Assembly (NCBI RefSeq): GCF_013404085.1
Contig: NZ_JABFHO010000001.1
Coordinates: 310,001-374,000 of the forward strand
DNA: 64,000 bases
Reading direction: 5' to 3'
Source: Winogradskyella helgolandensis
GTDB lineage: Bacteria; Bacteroidota; Bacteroidia; Flavobacteriales; Flavobacteriaceae
Shown here: positions 35,950-44,056 of the stretch, one piece after another
Layout: each line of letters begins with the position of its first letter
Numbering within the stretch: position 1 is the stretch's first letter
Program-made: the position numbers and the translations under genes
The notes under the pieces: model-generated
What the model was told of the DNA's origin: nothing
The model's input: only the letters and a program-made list of their open reading frames with translations
Database searches by the model: none

Positions 35950-36407
35950 AAATTGCTATTAATAACCTCAATTTTAAAATGCAAATTTCCGAACAAAAGC
36001 TTTATCTTACTAGTCGTTGTTTATCTTATATCTATACGAAATTACCTTTATTAATTTCATATTTAAAGGCCTGAGTTAATTTAGTAAATAACATTACTTT
36101 TTTTATCATCATCTAGATAACTGAAAGTCATTAAATACAATAATTATTTTCGTACATTTTATTAACTATTAGATCATCAAGCAAATGAAATATCATTATT
36201 CCATAGCTCTTAAATATTGTACCCACTAATAATATTGTATTATCACACTACGCACCTTTTTCATATAAAATTAGTTACTCTTCAGTTGGTGCTCCAGTTG
36301 CATTTAATTTCATAAGAGCAGCAATCATACAATTATTTAGTGTCATTGAAATAGCCTTCGTATCTTTAAAATGATTTCAAATGTCAAAAACAATGTAAAT
36401 TTGTAAT
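35950..36407. other. 458-bp divergent intergenic region
   Basis: This lies between the permease (minus) and the HD/PycTM gene (plus). The only element I can support is the -7-like box TAAATTTG at 36396-36403. No ORF, RNA gene or clear hairpin was seen. Confidence 0.5.
36396..36403 (+). promoter_or_regulatory. -7-like element directly before the HD/PycTM start codon
   Basis: TAAATTTG matches TAnnTTTG exactly and ends 4 nt before the ATG at 36408. If real, transcription would start at or after the start codon, implying a leaderless mRNA or a downstream start. No -33 TTG is at the right distance, so it may be chance. Confidence 0.3.
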
Positions 36408-37574
36408 ATGAAAGAAAAGCTTTTACTCGATGTGGAAATATATGTTGCAGAACTGTTAACCAAACAGCTCGCCCCAATAAACTATTACCACAACGCTATT
36501 CATACTAGAAGAGTCGTTGCTAGTATTAAAGAATTAGCGAATAGCGAAAACTGTACAGAACAGGAAACTTTGGTATTACTATTAGCCGGATGGTTTCATG
36601 ATACTGGATTTATTTTTATAGATACTGGTCATGAAGAAGAAAGTGTTAAGGTTGCGCATGCCTATTTAAAGGAAAAAAATGTACCTCAAGAAACATTAGA
36701 TCAAGTTGAGCGATTGATTTTAGCAACAAAAACAGGATTAAAACCGACTAGTAAACTAGAATATATTATAAGGGATGCTGATTGTGGTCATATCACCTCT
36801 GATAATTATTTAGACATTTCAGAAAATCTACTAAAAGAACTGAATGCTAAAAATGGTAATCTTCTTTCTGATAAGGAATGGATGGAACAAAACCTAGAGT
36901 TTCTTAAAAATCATTCCTTTTATTCTGATTCGGCTAAACAACTTTGGCAACCTAAAAAGGAGATCAACCAATTAGAAATTCAAAAAAAATTATACAAGCT
37001 ATCTCAAAAGAAAAACAAAAAAGATAAAAAATCAAGATTTGGCAGAGGTGTAGAAACGATGTATCGCGTACAATTAAAAAACCACATAGAACTAAGTGCC
37101 ATTGCAGATACCAAAGCCAATATACTACTCTCTGTAAACGCTATAATTATCTCGGTAGCCTTATCTAACCTAATTCCAAAACTAGATAATCCTTCAAATT
37201 TATTTTTAGTTTACCCTACGTTAATTTTAATGCTTTTTAGTGTAGCTTCTGTCGTGCTATCAGTATTATCTACGCGTCCAAAAATATCTAATGTTGCCAT
37301 TACAAAAGATATGATTAAGGAGAAAAAAACAAATATTCTCTTTTTTGGAAATTTTCATAAGATGAGTTTGAAAGATTTTGAATGGGGAATCGACTACTTA
37401 ATGGACAATGAAGAAACATTATACAACTCGCTTACTAAAGATTTGTATTATTTAGGATTGGTGCTTAATAGAAAATATAAATTATTACGAATCACTTATA
37501 CCGTTTTTATGTTCGGAATCATTATATCGGCAGCATCGTTTATCTATAGTTATTATATAAACATGCCTTTGTAA
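36408..37574 (+). CDS. HD-domain protein fused to a Pycsar-effector-like (PycTM) membrane module
   Basis: The product has 388 residues. Residues 1 to about 190 form an HD-type phosphohydrolase domain with all metal-ligand motifs: His32 in YYHNAIHTRRV, His64-Asp65 in GWFHDTGF, and Asp123 in IIRDADCGHI. A Lys-rich linker follows (about 195-215). The C-terminal part has YRVQLKNHIELSAIADTKANILLSVNAIIIS with a helix at ~236-258, a second at ~264-287 and a third at ~358-384. That pattern matches the PycTM/DUF5706 family of Pycsar effectors, which disrupt the membrane upon sensing cCMP/cUMP. No pyrimidine cyclase is adjacent. It is the first of three closely spaced genes (16-bp gap). Family calls are from motif memory; defence function is not shown. 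Confidence 0.82.
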   Translation: MKEKLLLDVEIYVAELLTKQLAPINYYHNAIHTRRVVASIKELANSENCTEQETLVLLLAGWFHDTGFIFIDTGHEEESVKVAHAYLKEKNVPQETLDQVERLILATKTGLKPTSKLEYIIRDADCGHITSDNYLDISENLLKELNAKNGNLLSDKEWMEQNLEFLKNHSFYSDSAKQLWQPKKEINQLEIQKKLYKLSQKKNKKDKKSRFGRGVETMYRVQLKNHIELSAIADTKANILLSVNAIIISVALSNLIPKLDNPSNLFLVYPTLILMLFSVASVVLSVLSTRPKISNVAITKDMIKEKKTNILFFGNFHKMSLKDFEWGIDYLMDNEETLYNSLTKDLYYLGLVLNRKYKLLRITYTVFMFGIIISAASFIYSYYINMPL

Positions 37575-37590
37575 TTTTAATTTAAATTAT

Positions 37591-39927
37591 ATGAAGAATA
37601 AAACTACAGGACCCTTCAAGGTAAATATATCATTGCGTTTATTAAAGGATAGGTTTGAAGATTTATTAAAATCTAATAATGTTGCGGTTCAACTACAAGC
37701 TAAGCAAGCTTTAGAATTATTTGACGAGCATCCTATATTATTAACTGGAACATCTTCTACTGAAGATTTTTTAAATAACAAACCTGTTGTAGATCAGCTA
37801 ATGTCCTATATTTTTCCACCTGCTTTAACGGAGAATGAAATCAAAGCTGCTGTAACACCATATACTAGCGAAATTTTATATTGCAGCTCGCGATTAGAAC
37901 ATATTATAACTGATGCTAACACACAGGAAAATATTTTCAATAATCTTTACAAGGATTACGAAGACTCTTTCGATTTATTGACCTATGCTATCATATTAAA
38001 TGTTTATTATAAATTTAATGTCGATTTTGAAAGACCAAAAACATTATCTATTACTGATAAAAATGGTGAAAGCAAGCGTTATCGCGTTACTTTTAATGCC
38101 GACTTTTTAGACATTTATCCTAACGGAAATGCCATTGAAATTACGGATGATATTTTAGATGAATTACTAAGTAATGCTACCAATATTAAGATTTGGAAAA
38201 AATACTTTCCAGAAGATTCTTGGACTATTGAAGGCTTCGGAATTATAAACCTCATAGATACCTCACTAGACGAACGAATAGATGACTTTAAAACGCATTT
38301 AATACAACCTAATAGTGAAAGTTTTCAATATCTCATACAAGACATTAGACGCATATTTAACAATCCGGATTTACAATTAGGAAGTTATAGTGTAGAGCAT
38401 GACAAAATCATCTCGCCTTTTGATCGAAATTTCAAAATGTTAACGTTAGTACCAGACGAAGATGTTAGCATAAAGGAATATGCTTGCGACCACATTAACT
38501 GTCAACTATTTAAAGATTGTAAGCCTGTCATTATTTCAAATGTAGAAACGTATCACAAAAAAACTAAAGGCAACAGATTAAGTGAAAATTTATTAAAAAA
38601 AGGTTTAAAAAGTGCAGCGCTGATTCCTGTTCCAATTAATGGGGAATTAGGTTTTATTATAGAATTAGCTGCGTTTAAACCTAATGAACTTAATGCTATT
38701 AACATGGTGAAATTAGACACCATTTTGCCATTTATTTTAAGCTACTCAAAACGGACTTTTTCGGAACATCAAAATGAAATTAGTGCGATTATACAACAAG
38801 AATGTACAGCCATACACCCTTCTGTGCAATGGCGTTTTGAAGAAGAAGCCAATAAATACATACAAGAACGCAATTATGGAGAAAATCCCGTTTTTCAAGA
38901 AATTGTATTCCAAGATGTCGTGCCACTTTATGGTCAAATCGATGTTGTTGGCTCATCCAATGCTAGAAACGAAGCTATTAGACTAGACTTAACAACGCAA
39001 CTAGAAAATAGTAAAGACATTTTAGTTAATAGAATTAAAATTAATTTACCGTTCTACGAGCAATTAATTTTTCAAATCGATAATTATCTGTTAGAATTAA
39101 AAGAACATTTTCACACCAATTCAGAACAAGAAATTAATCTCTTTTTTGAAAAGCAACTCTTCCCTTTATTTGAATATTTTCAGAATAATTCTAAAAGCAA
39201 TTTAGACATAACAACATTTCTCAAAACGATAGATAAAACAACAAGTAGTTTCTATGAAGCCCGAAAAGCCTATGATGTAACTATTGAAAAAGGAAATAAA
39301 GCCCTGTCTTCATTCTTAGATCAACAGCAACTTAAGGCCCAAGAAATATTCCCACATTATTTCGAAAAATTTAAAACAGATGGGATTGAACATAATTTAT
39401 ATATTGGGCAATCTATTGCAAAGCATTTAAACTATCATCCAACCGTTTTGTACAACTTGCGTTTATGGCAGCTTCAAGTGACTTGCGAAATGGAAGCGAT
39501 GTATTATGAAAAGCAAAAGGAATTTCCTTTACAATTAGAAGTGGCATCATTAATACTTGCTTATGACGTTCCTATCACCATTCGCTATCGCATAGATGAA
39601 AAGCAATTTGATGTCGACGGAGCCTATAACGTACGTTACGAAATGATAAAAAAACGTATTGATAAAGCTCATATTAAAAATACGAATGAGCGTTTAACAC
39701 ATCCACACAAAATTTCCGTGGTGTATTCTAGTAATGCCGTAGAAAAAGAATATTTAGCGTATTTCGAGTTTTTACAAGCCAAAAATTATATTCAAAATGA
39801 TGTCGAAATCGTAGAGTTAGAAGAACTTCAAGGAGCAAGTGGCATGAAAGCGCTAAGAGTAAGTATAAACAGAAAACTTAAAAAAGTATCTGATATTTTT
39901 ACAATAGAAGATTTTCAATCAGTGTAA
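37591..39927 (+). CDS. GAF-domain-containing protein of unknown function
   Basis: This soluble 778-residue protein has no signal or membrane segment. The region about 230-395 (YLIQDIRRIFNNPDLQLGSYSV ... SAALIPVPINGELGFIIELAAF) reads as a GAF sensor domain. Upstream is a helical region, and downstream is a long helical C-terminal part with FQDVVPLYGQIDVVGSSNARNEAI near 445. I recall proteins of this length and layout as GAF-domain proteins in Flavobacteriaceae. There is no obvious kinase, cyclase or HTH output domain. Position between the HD/PycTM gene (16-bp gap) and the phosphoesterase-barrel gene (14-bp gap) suggests one operon; GAF domains often bind cyclic nucleotides, so it could be a ligand sensor of the set (inference). 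Confidence 0.65.
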   Translation: MKNKTTGPFKVNISLRLLKDRFEDLLKSNNVAVQLQAKQALELFDEHPILLTGTSSTEDFLNNKPVVDQLMSYIFPPALTENEIKAAVTPYTSEILYCSSRLEHIITDANTQENIFNNLYKDYEDSFDLLTYAIILNVYYKFNVDFERPKTLSITDKNGESKRYRVTFNADFLDIYPNGNAIEITDDILDELLSNATNIKIWKKYFPEDSWTIEGFGIINLIDTSLDERIDDFKTHLIQPNSESFQYLIQDIRRIFNNPDLQLGSYSVEHDKIISPFDRNFKMLTLVPDEDVSIKEYACDHINCQLFKDCKPVIISNVETYHKKTKGNRLSENLLKKGLKSAALIPVPINGELGFIIELAAFKPNELNAINMVKLDTILPFILSYSKRTFSEHQNEISAIIQQECTAIHPSVQWRFEEEANKYIQERNYGENPVFQEIVFQDVVPLYGQIDVVGSSNARNEAIRLDLTTQLENSKDILVNRIKINLPFYEQLIFQIDNYLLELKEHFHTNSEQEINLFFEKQLFPLFEYFQNNSKSNLDITTFLKTIDKTTSSFYEARKAYDVTIEKGNKALSSFLDQQQLKAQEIFPHYFEKFKTDGIEHNLYIGQSIAKHLNYHPTVLYNLRLWQLQVTCEMEAMYYEKQKEFPLQLEVASLILAYDVPITIRYRIDEKQFDVDGAYNVRYEMIKKRIDKAHIKNTNERLTHPHKISVVYSSNAVEKEYLAYFEFLQAKNYIQNDVEIVELEELQGASGMKALRVSINRKLKKVSDIFTIEDFQSV

Positions 39928-39941
39928 AAAAGGATGATGAC

Positions 39942-42900
39942 ATGAATACAAAACTATACATTGGTTTAATTATTACAGCACTAATAGTCAGTAGCTGTGC
40001 GACTTTCAATTCCTACAATGCCAATTCGAGCGCCAAAAACCTCAAACAAATTGATAACAACACCACAAATGTTTTTTTAATCGGAGATGTTGGTAAACCC
40101 GAAGCTGATGGTACAGCCCCAAAATCATTATTAAAATTACAAGAGCAATTTAGTAAAACCAATAAAGATGATGTGCTGTTATTTCTTGGAGATAATATTT
40201 ACCCTAGAGGAATTCCATTAAAAAATAAAAAAGCTATTAAAGCAGCAGAGCATGCCTTAGATCTTCAATTGGAAGTTGCTAAAACATTTCCTGGTAGCGT
40301 TTATTTTATTCCGGGAAATCATGATTGGTATAGCGGATTAGAAGGCTTAAAACGGCAAGAAAAAATGGTAGAAGCCGCTTTAGGTAAAAATACATTTCAA
40401 CCAGAAAACGGCTGCCCTATTGAAAAAATAGAATTGAATGATAACACGATTTTATTAATTGTAGACTCACATTGGTACATTACCAATTGGAATAATCATC
40501 CTACAATTAATGATGACTGTGAGATAAAAACAAGAGCCGATTTCTTGGATGAATTTAGAGGTGAGATCAAAAAAGCGCGCGGAAAAGTAACTTTAGTTGC
40601 CATACATCACCCAATGTTTAGTAATGGTCCACACAACGGTCGTTATGGAGTAAAAGAAAACATGAGTCCGATACCTGTTCTTGGAACAATAAAAAATATT
40701 TTAAGAACTTCTACAGGTATTGTAAATGCCGACTTATCAAATCAATTTTACAATGATCTTAAAAAGAATCTAGTTGTAGCAGCGCAACAAAATGAAAATG
40801 TCATTTTCTTATCAGGTCATGAACATAATTTACAATATATAGAATCTGATAACATCGCTCAAATCGTTAGTGGTTCAGGTTCTAAGACTACGCCAGTACG
40901 AATGCGTAATCCTAATAGTTTCGGACATGCAGTTCCTGGTTATGCGGTATTAAATATTGGAAATAATAAGGCTGTAGATGTTCAATTTTTTAATTCTGTA
41001 TCTGAGGAAGTTGAATTTTATAAGCAGATAAAACAACCTGAATTTGTTTCTGAGATTACATATCCAAAAATAGTTTTAGACTCGGTAAGCACTTCTATTT
41101 ATTCAAAAGAAGACACAAAAAAAACAGGGTTTTATGAATTTTTATGGGGAGAACGCTATCGCGAAGACTATAGTACAGATGTTAAAGCAAAGGTCGTTAA
41201 CTTAGACACGTTGATGGGAGGTTTAGCACCATTCAGAAAAGGAGGTGGAACCCAATCTAAAACCCTTCATTTAAAGGCTTCAGATGGAAAACGCTATGTG
41301 ATGCGAGCCATGAAAAAGCAAGCCGATCAATTTATGCAGGCTGCTATTTTTAAAGATCAATATGTGGAAGGGCAATTTACAGAAACAGCGTCAGAAGCTA
41401 TAATAGAAGATATTTTCGCAGGTGCCTATCCTTATGCTCCGTTTACCACCGGAATACTTTCTGATGCCATAAACCTAGCGCATTTAAACCCTAAATTATA
41501 TTACATCCCAAAACAGAATGCCTTAGGCTTATACAATGAAGATTTTGGAGATGAACTTTATCTCTTTGAAGAACATCCCTCTGATGGACATGAATCATTA
41601 GCCTCTGGAAATTTTACGGGAGACATTGTGAGTACCGTAGATATGTTGCAGGAGGTATTAAGTGACGAATCTAAAATTATAGATGAAAAAGAATTTATAA
41701 AAGCCCGATTGTTCGATATGCTTATTGGCGATGCAGACAGGCATCAAGACCAATGGCGTTGGCTCGTATTTGAAGAGAATGACAAAACAATATACAAACC
41801 TCTACCACGAGATAGAGACTTCACTTTTTCAAAAGTATCTGACGGCTTTTTATTTGGAGCTGCCGTAAAACTTATTCCAGAAGCTAGAAAATTTAGAAAA
41901 TATGAACCAGACCTAAAAGATGTAAAAGGCTTTAATGTATCTGGATTTTCCTTAGATGTTGCCTTTATTTCAGAAGCTAATAAGGCTGATTGGGATGAAC
42001 AAGTACAATTTATTCAAGCTCAAATAACAGATGAGGTCATTGATAAAGCATTTGAAAATATACCAAAAGAAGTCGATGCAATTAATAAAACTGACATTAA
42101 AAAGATTTTAAAAAACAGACGCGCTAACCTTCAAAAAATATCAGATCGCTACGTAAAATTAGTTAGCAAATATGCTGTTATCACAGGGACGAATAAGGAT
42201 GACTATATTAATGTTACGGCTTTAAAAAATGGTGCGGTAGAAGTCTCACTTTATCGCAAAAAGGATGATACCATAAAAGATCGCTTCCATCATAAAATTT
42301 ACGATCCAAAAATAACTAAGGAAATATGGATTTATGGCTTAGATGATAAAGATAGTTTTGAAGTTGAAGGTAAAATTTCTAAAATCAAAGTGCGTTTTAT
42401 TGGCGGACAAAACAATGATGATTACAAATTAGAAAACGGTAAAAACATTGTTATTTACGATTATAAATCGAAGAAAAACGATGTAACACAAGCCAAAAAA
42501 GCGAGAATTAAATTAACCGACGATTATGACACTAACGTTTATGATTACAGAAAAATAAAGAATAATGTCAATCAAATTATTCCAACAATTGGTGCCAATC
42601 CAGATGATGGTTTAAAATTAGGAGTTACAAATACCTATACGGTTTACGGATTTGAACGCAATCCATTTACATCACAACACCAATTAAAAGCAGCTTATTA
42701 TTTTGCAACAGATGGTTATGAATTAAATTATAAAAGTGAATTTGCGAATGTAATTGGGAGCTTAAATTTTGGATTTCAAGCGCATTTTCAAAGCCCTAAT
42801 TACAGTATAAATTTCTTTGGTTATGGCAATGAAACTGAAAATTCTGATGACGATCTAGGTTTAGATTACAATCGCGTAAAAACTAGAATTTTTAGATTAA

Positions 42901-43607
42901 GCCCACAACTGATCTGGAATTCTAAACGCGGAAGTATAATCCATTTTGGAGTCAGTTATGAAGTGAATGAAATTCATAACACCGATAATCGTTTTGTATC
43001 GGACAACAACTTATTACCTGAAAACATTTTTGACGAAGAACATTTTGGTGGTATAAATGCAGCGTATAACTATGCTAATTACGATAATAACACCTATCCA
43101 ACCAATGGCATGCATATCTCAATTGAAACAGGTTATAAAAATAACTTAGAAGTTAGCGATCGCAGTTTTGGATATCTGATAACAGATTTAGGCTTTGCAA
43201 GAAAACTAAATCCATCCGGACGTTTGGTTTTCGCCACAAAATTAAAAAGCCATTTAAATTTTGGAGACGGGTTTGAGTTTTATCAAGCCGCTTCAATTGG
43301 AGGGCTTAATGGTTTAAGAGGTTACAGAAATGAACGTTTTACCGGCAAGAATGCGTTTTATCAAAATACCGATTTGAGATATAGTTTTAGCCGCATGAAA
43401 ACAAAGTTGATTCCTATTAAATTAGGGGTTTATGGTGGTTTTGATTATGGACGCGTATGGGTTGATGACGACACATCTAAAAAATGGCATAACGCCTATG
43501 GTGGAGGATTTTTTATAAACGCCATTGATTTAGTCTCAGCGAATTTAGGCGTATTTAATTCTGCTGATGGTGTTAGAGTGGCATTTGGTTTGGGTTTTGA
43601 TTTTTAA
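39942..43607 (+). CDS. Giant lipoprotein: calcineurin-like phosphoesterase, kinase-like domain and outer-membrane beta-barrel
   Basis: The 1221-residue product has three parts. After a lipobox (IVSSC, Cys19) comes a metallophosphoesterase domain with intact metal motifs: Asp49 (IGDVG), Asp84-Asn85 (LGDN), Asn126-His127-Asp128 (PGNHD), IHHP, and His293/His295 (GHEH). The middle part (about 430-720) contains HLKASDGKRYVMRAMKK, Asp597-Ala-Asp599-Arg-His601 (IGDADRHQDQWRW) and RDRDF (Asp624, Asp626). These resemble the catalytic loop and metal-binding motif of HipA/FAM20-like kinases. The C-terminus (about 870-1221) is a BamA/TamA-like 16-strand-type barrel ending GFDF. The phosphoesterase is probably periplasmic or surface-exposed on the barrel. 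Substrate is unknown. It ends the three-gene operon. Confidence 0.85.
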   Translation: MNTKLYIGLIITALIVSSCATFNSYNANSSAKNLKQIDNNTTNVFLIGDVGKPEADGTAPKSLLKLQEQFSKTNKDDVLLFLGDNIYPRGIPLKNKKAIKAAEHALDLQLEVAKTFPGSVYFIPGNHDWYSGLEGLKRQEKMVEAALGKNTFQPENGCPIEKIELNDNTILLIVDSHWYITNWNNHPTINDDCEIKTRADFLDEFRGEIKKARGKVTLVAIHHPMFSNGPHNGRYGVKENMSPIPVLGTIKNILRTSTGIVNADLSNQFYNDLKKNLVVAAQQNENVIFLSGHEHNLQYIESDNIAQIVSGSGSKTTPVRMRNPNSFGHAVPGYAVLNIGNNKAVDVQFFNSVSEEVEFYKQIKQPEFVSEITYPKIVLDSVSTSIYSKEDTKKTGFYEFLWGERYREDYSTDVKAKVVNLDTLMGGLAPFRKGGGTQSKTLHLKASDGKRYVMRAMKKQADQFMQAAIFKDQYVEGQFTETASEAIIEDIFAGAYPYAPFTTGILSDAINLAHLNPKLYYIPKQNALGLYNEDFGDELYLFEEHPSDGHESLASGNFTGDIVSTVDMLQEVLSDESKIIDEKEFIKARLFDMLIGDADRHQDQWRWLVFEENDKTIYKPLPRDRDFTFSKVSDGFLFGAAVKLIPEARKFRKYEPDLKDVKGFNVSGFSLDVAFISEANKADWDEQVQFIQAQITDEVIDKAFENIPKEVDAINKTDIKKILKNRRANLQKISDRYVKLVSKYAVITGTNKDDYINVTALKNGAVEVSLYRKKDDTIKDRFHHKIYDPKITKEIWIYGLDDKDSFEVEGKISKIKVRFIGGQNNDDYKLENGKNIVIYDYKSKKNDVTQAKKARIKLTDDYDTNVYDYRKIKNNVNQIIPTIGANPDDGLKLGVTNTYTVYGFERNPFTSQHQLKAAYYFATDGYELNYKSEFANVIGSLNFGFQAHFQSPNYSINFFGYGNETENSDDDLGLDYNRVKTRIFRLSPQLIWNSKRGSIIHFGVSYEVNEIHNTDNRFVSDNNLLPENIFDEEHFGGINAAYNYANYDNNTYPTNGMHISIETGYKNNLEVSDRSFGYLITDLGFARKLNPSGRLVFATKLKSHLNFGDGFEFYQAASIGGLNGLRGYRNERFTGKNAFYQNTDLRYSFSRMKTKLIPIKLGVYGGFDYGRVWVDDDTSKKWHNAYGGGFFINAIDLVSANLGVFNSADGVRVAFGLGFDF

Positions 43608-43672
43608 AGTGTATTAATCGGAGTCACTAACTTATATTAAAAATTACAATATTTCATTACTGTTATAAAAAC

Positions 43673-43707
43673 AAAAAAAAGCTAACTCCATAAAGTTAGC
43701 TTTTCTT
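43673..43707. terminator. Bidirectional hairpin terminator between the barrel gene and tRNA-Leu
   Basis: AGCTAACT-CCATAA-AGTTAGCT is flanked by an A8 run on the left and TTTTCTT on the right. On the minus strand it is followed by a T8 tract, fitting the end of the tRNA transcript. On the plus strand it can end the operon that stops at 43607. Confidence 0.85.
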
Positions 43708-43711
43708 ATTC

Positions 43712-43729
43712 TGTACAGGCGAAAAGACT
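43712..43729 (-). repeat. Partial duplicate of the tRNA-Leu 3' end
   Basis: TGTACAGGCGAAAAGACT matches the tRNA-Leu 3' end and T-arm (43820-43837) at 16 of 18 positions. Flanking TTATTCT occurs before both copies. The rest of the tRNA is absent here. It is either the relic of a tandem tRNA or an attachment-site-like duplication. Confidence 0.5.
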
Positions 43730-43821
43730 TACATCGACTGTCCTCAGCATAAACTTCTCGCCAAAAACCTTATGGCATAAAAAAAACGTCCCTTTAAAAA
43801 AGAAACGTTTTATTCTAATTG

Positions 43822-43903
43822 TACAGGCGGAGAGACTCGAACTCTCACACCTCGCGGCACTAGATCCTAAGTCTAGCGTGTCTACCAATTCCACCACGCC
43901 TGC
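43822..43903 (-). tRNA. tRNA-Leu (anticodon UAG)
   Basis: Read on the minus strand, the acceptor stem GCAGGCG/CGCCTGT pairs (one G-U). The D-arm contains TGGTGGAATTGGTAGACAC. The anticodon stem CTAGA/TCTAG encloses the loop CTTAGGA, giving anticodon UAG (codon CUA). A long variable arm (TGCCGCGAGGTGT) confirms a class II tRNA, and the T-arm AGAG-TTCGAGT-CTCT is standard. The 3' CCA is not encoded. The total is 82 nt, normal for tRNA-Leu. Confidence 0.95.
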
Positions 43904-44029
43904 AACTTTCCAATAATTATTGGGTTGCAAATATAATCAATAGTTTGAATATACAAATAGGAAATTTTAAAGAATTCTAAATCATTTCTTAAATTTTCCA
44001 GTTGATTAATTTATTCCTCTTTAAATTCC

Positions 44030-44037
44030 TATTTTTG
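44030..44037 (+). promoter_or_regulatory. -7 promoter element of the dipeptidase gene
   Basis: TATTTTTG matches TAnnTTTG exactly, 19 bp before the ATG at 44057. The nearest upstream TTG (44002-44004) is 25 bp away, slightly far for a -33 box. Confidence 0.45.
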
Positions 44038-44056
44038 ATTAAAATCAAATACTATT

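Noticed and set aside
36408..43607. Complete Pycsar defence system
   Set aside because: No nucleotide cyclase domain is visible in any of the three genes or close by, so only an effector-like module is claimed.
43706..43930. 74-codon open frame on the minus strand over the tRNA region
   Set aside because: It runs through tRNA-Leu(UAG) and its terminator side; the apparent protein is translated tRNA sequence.
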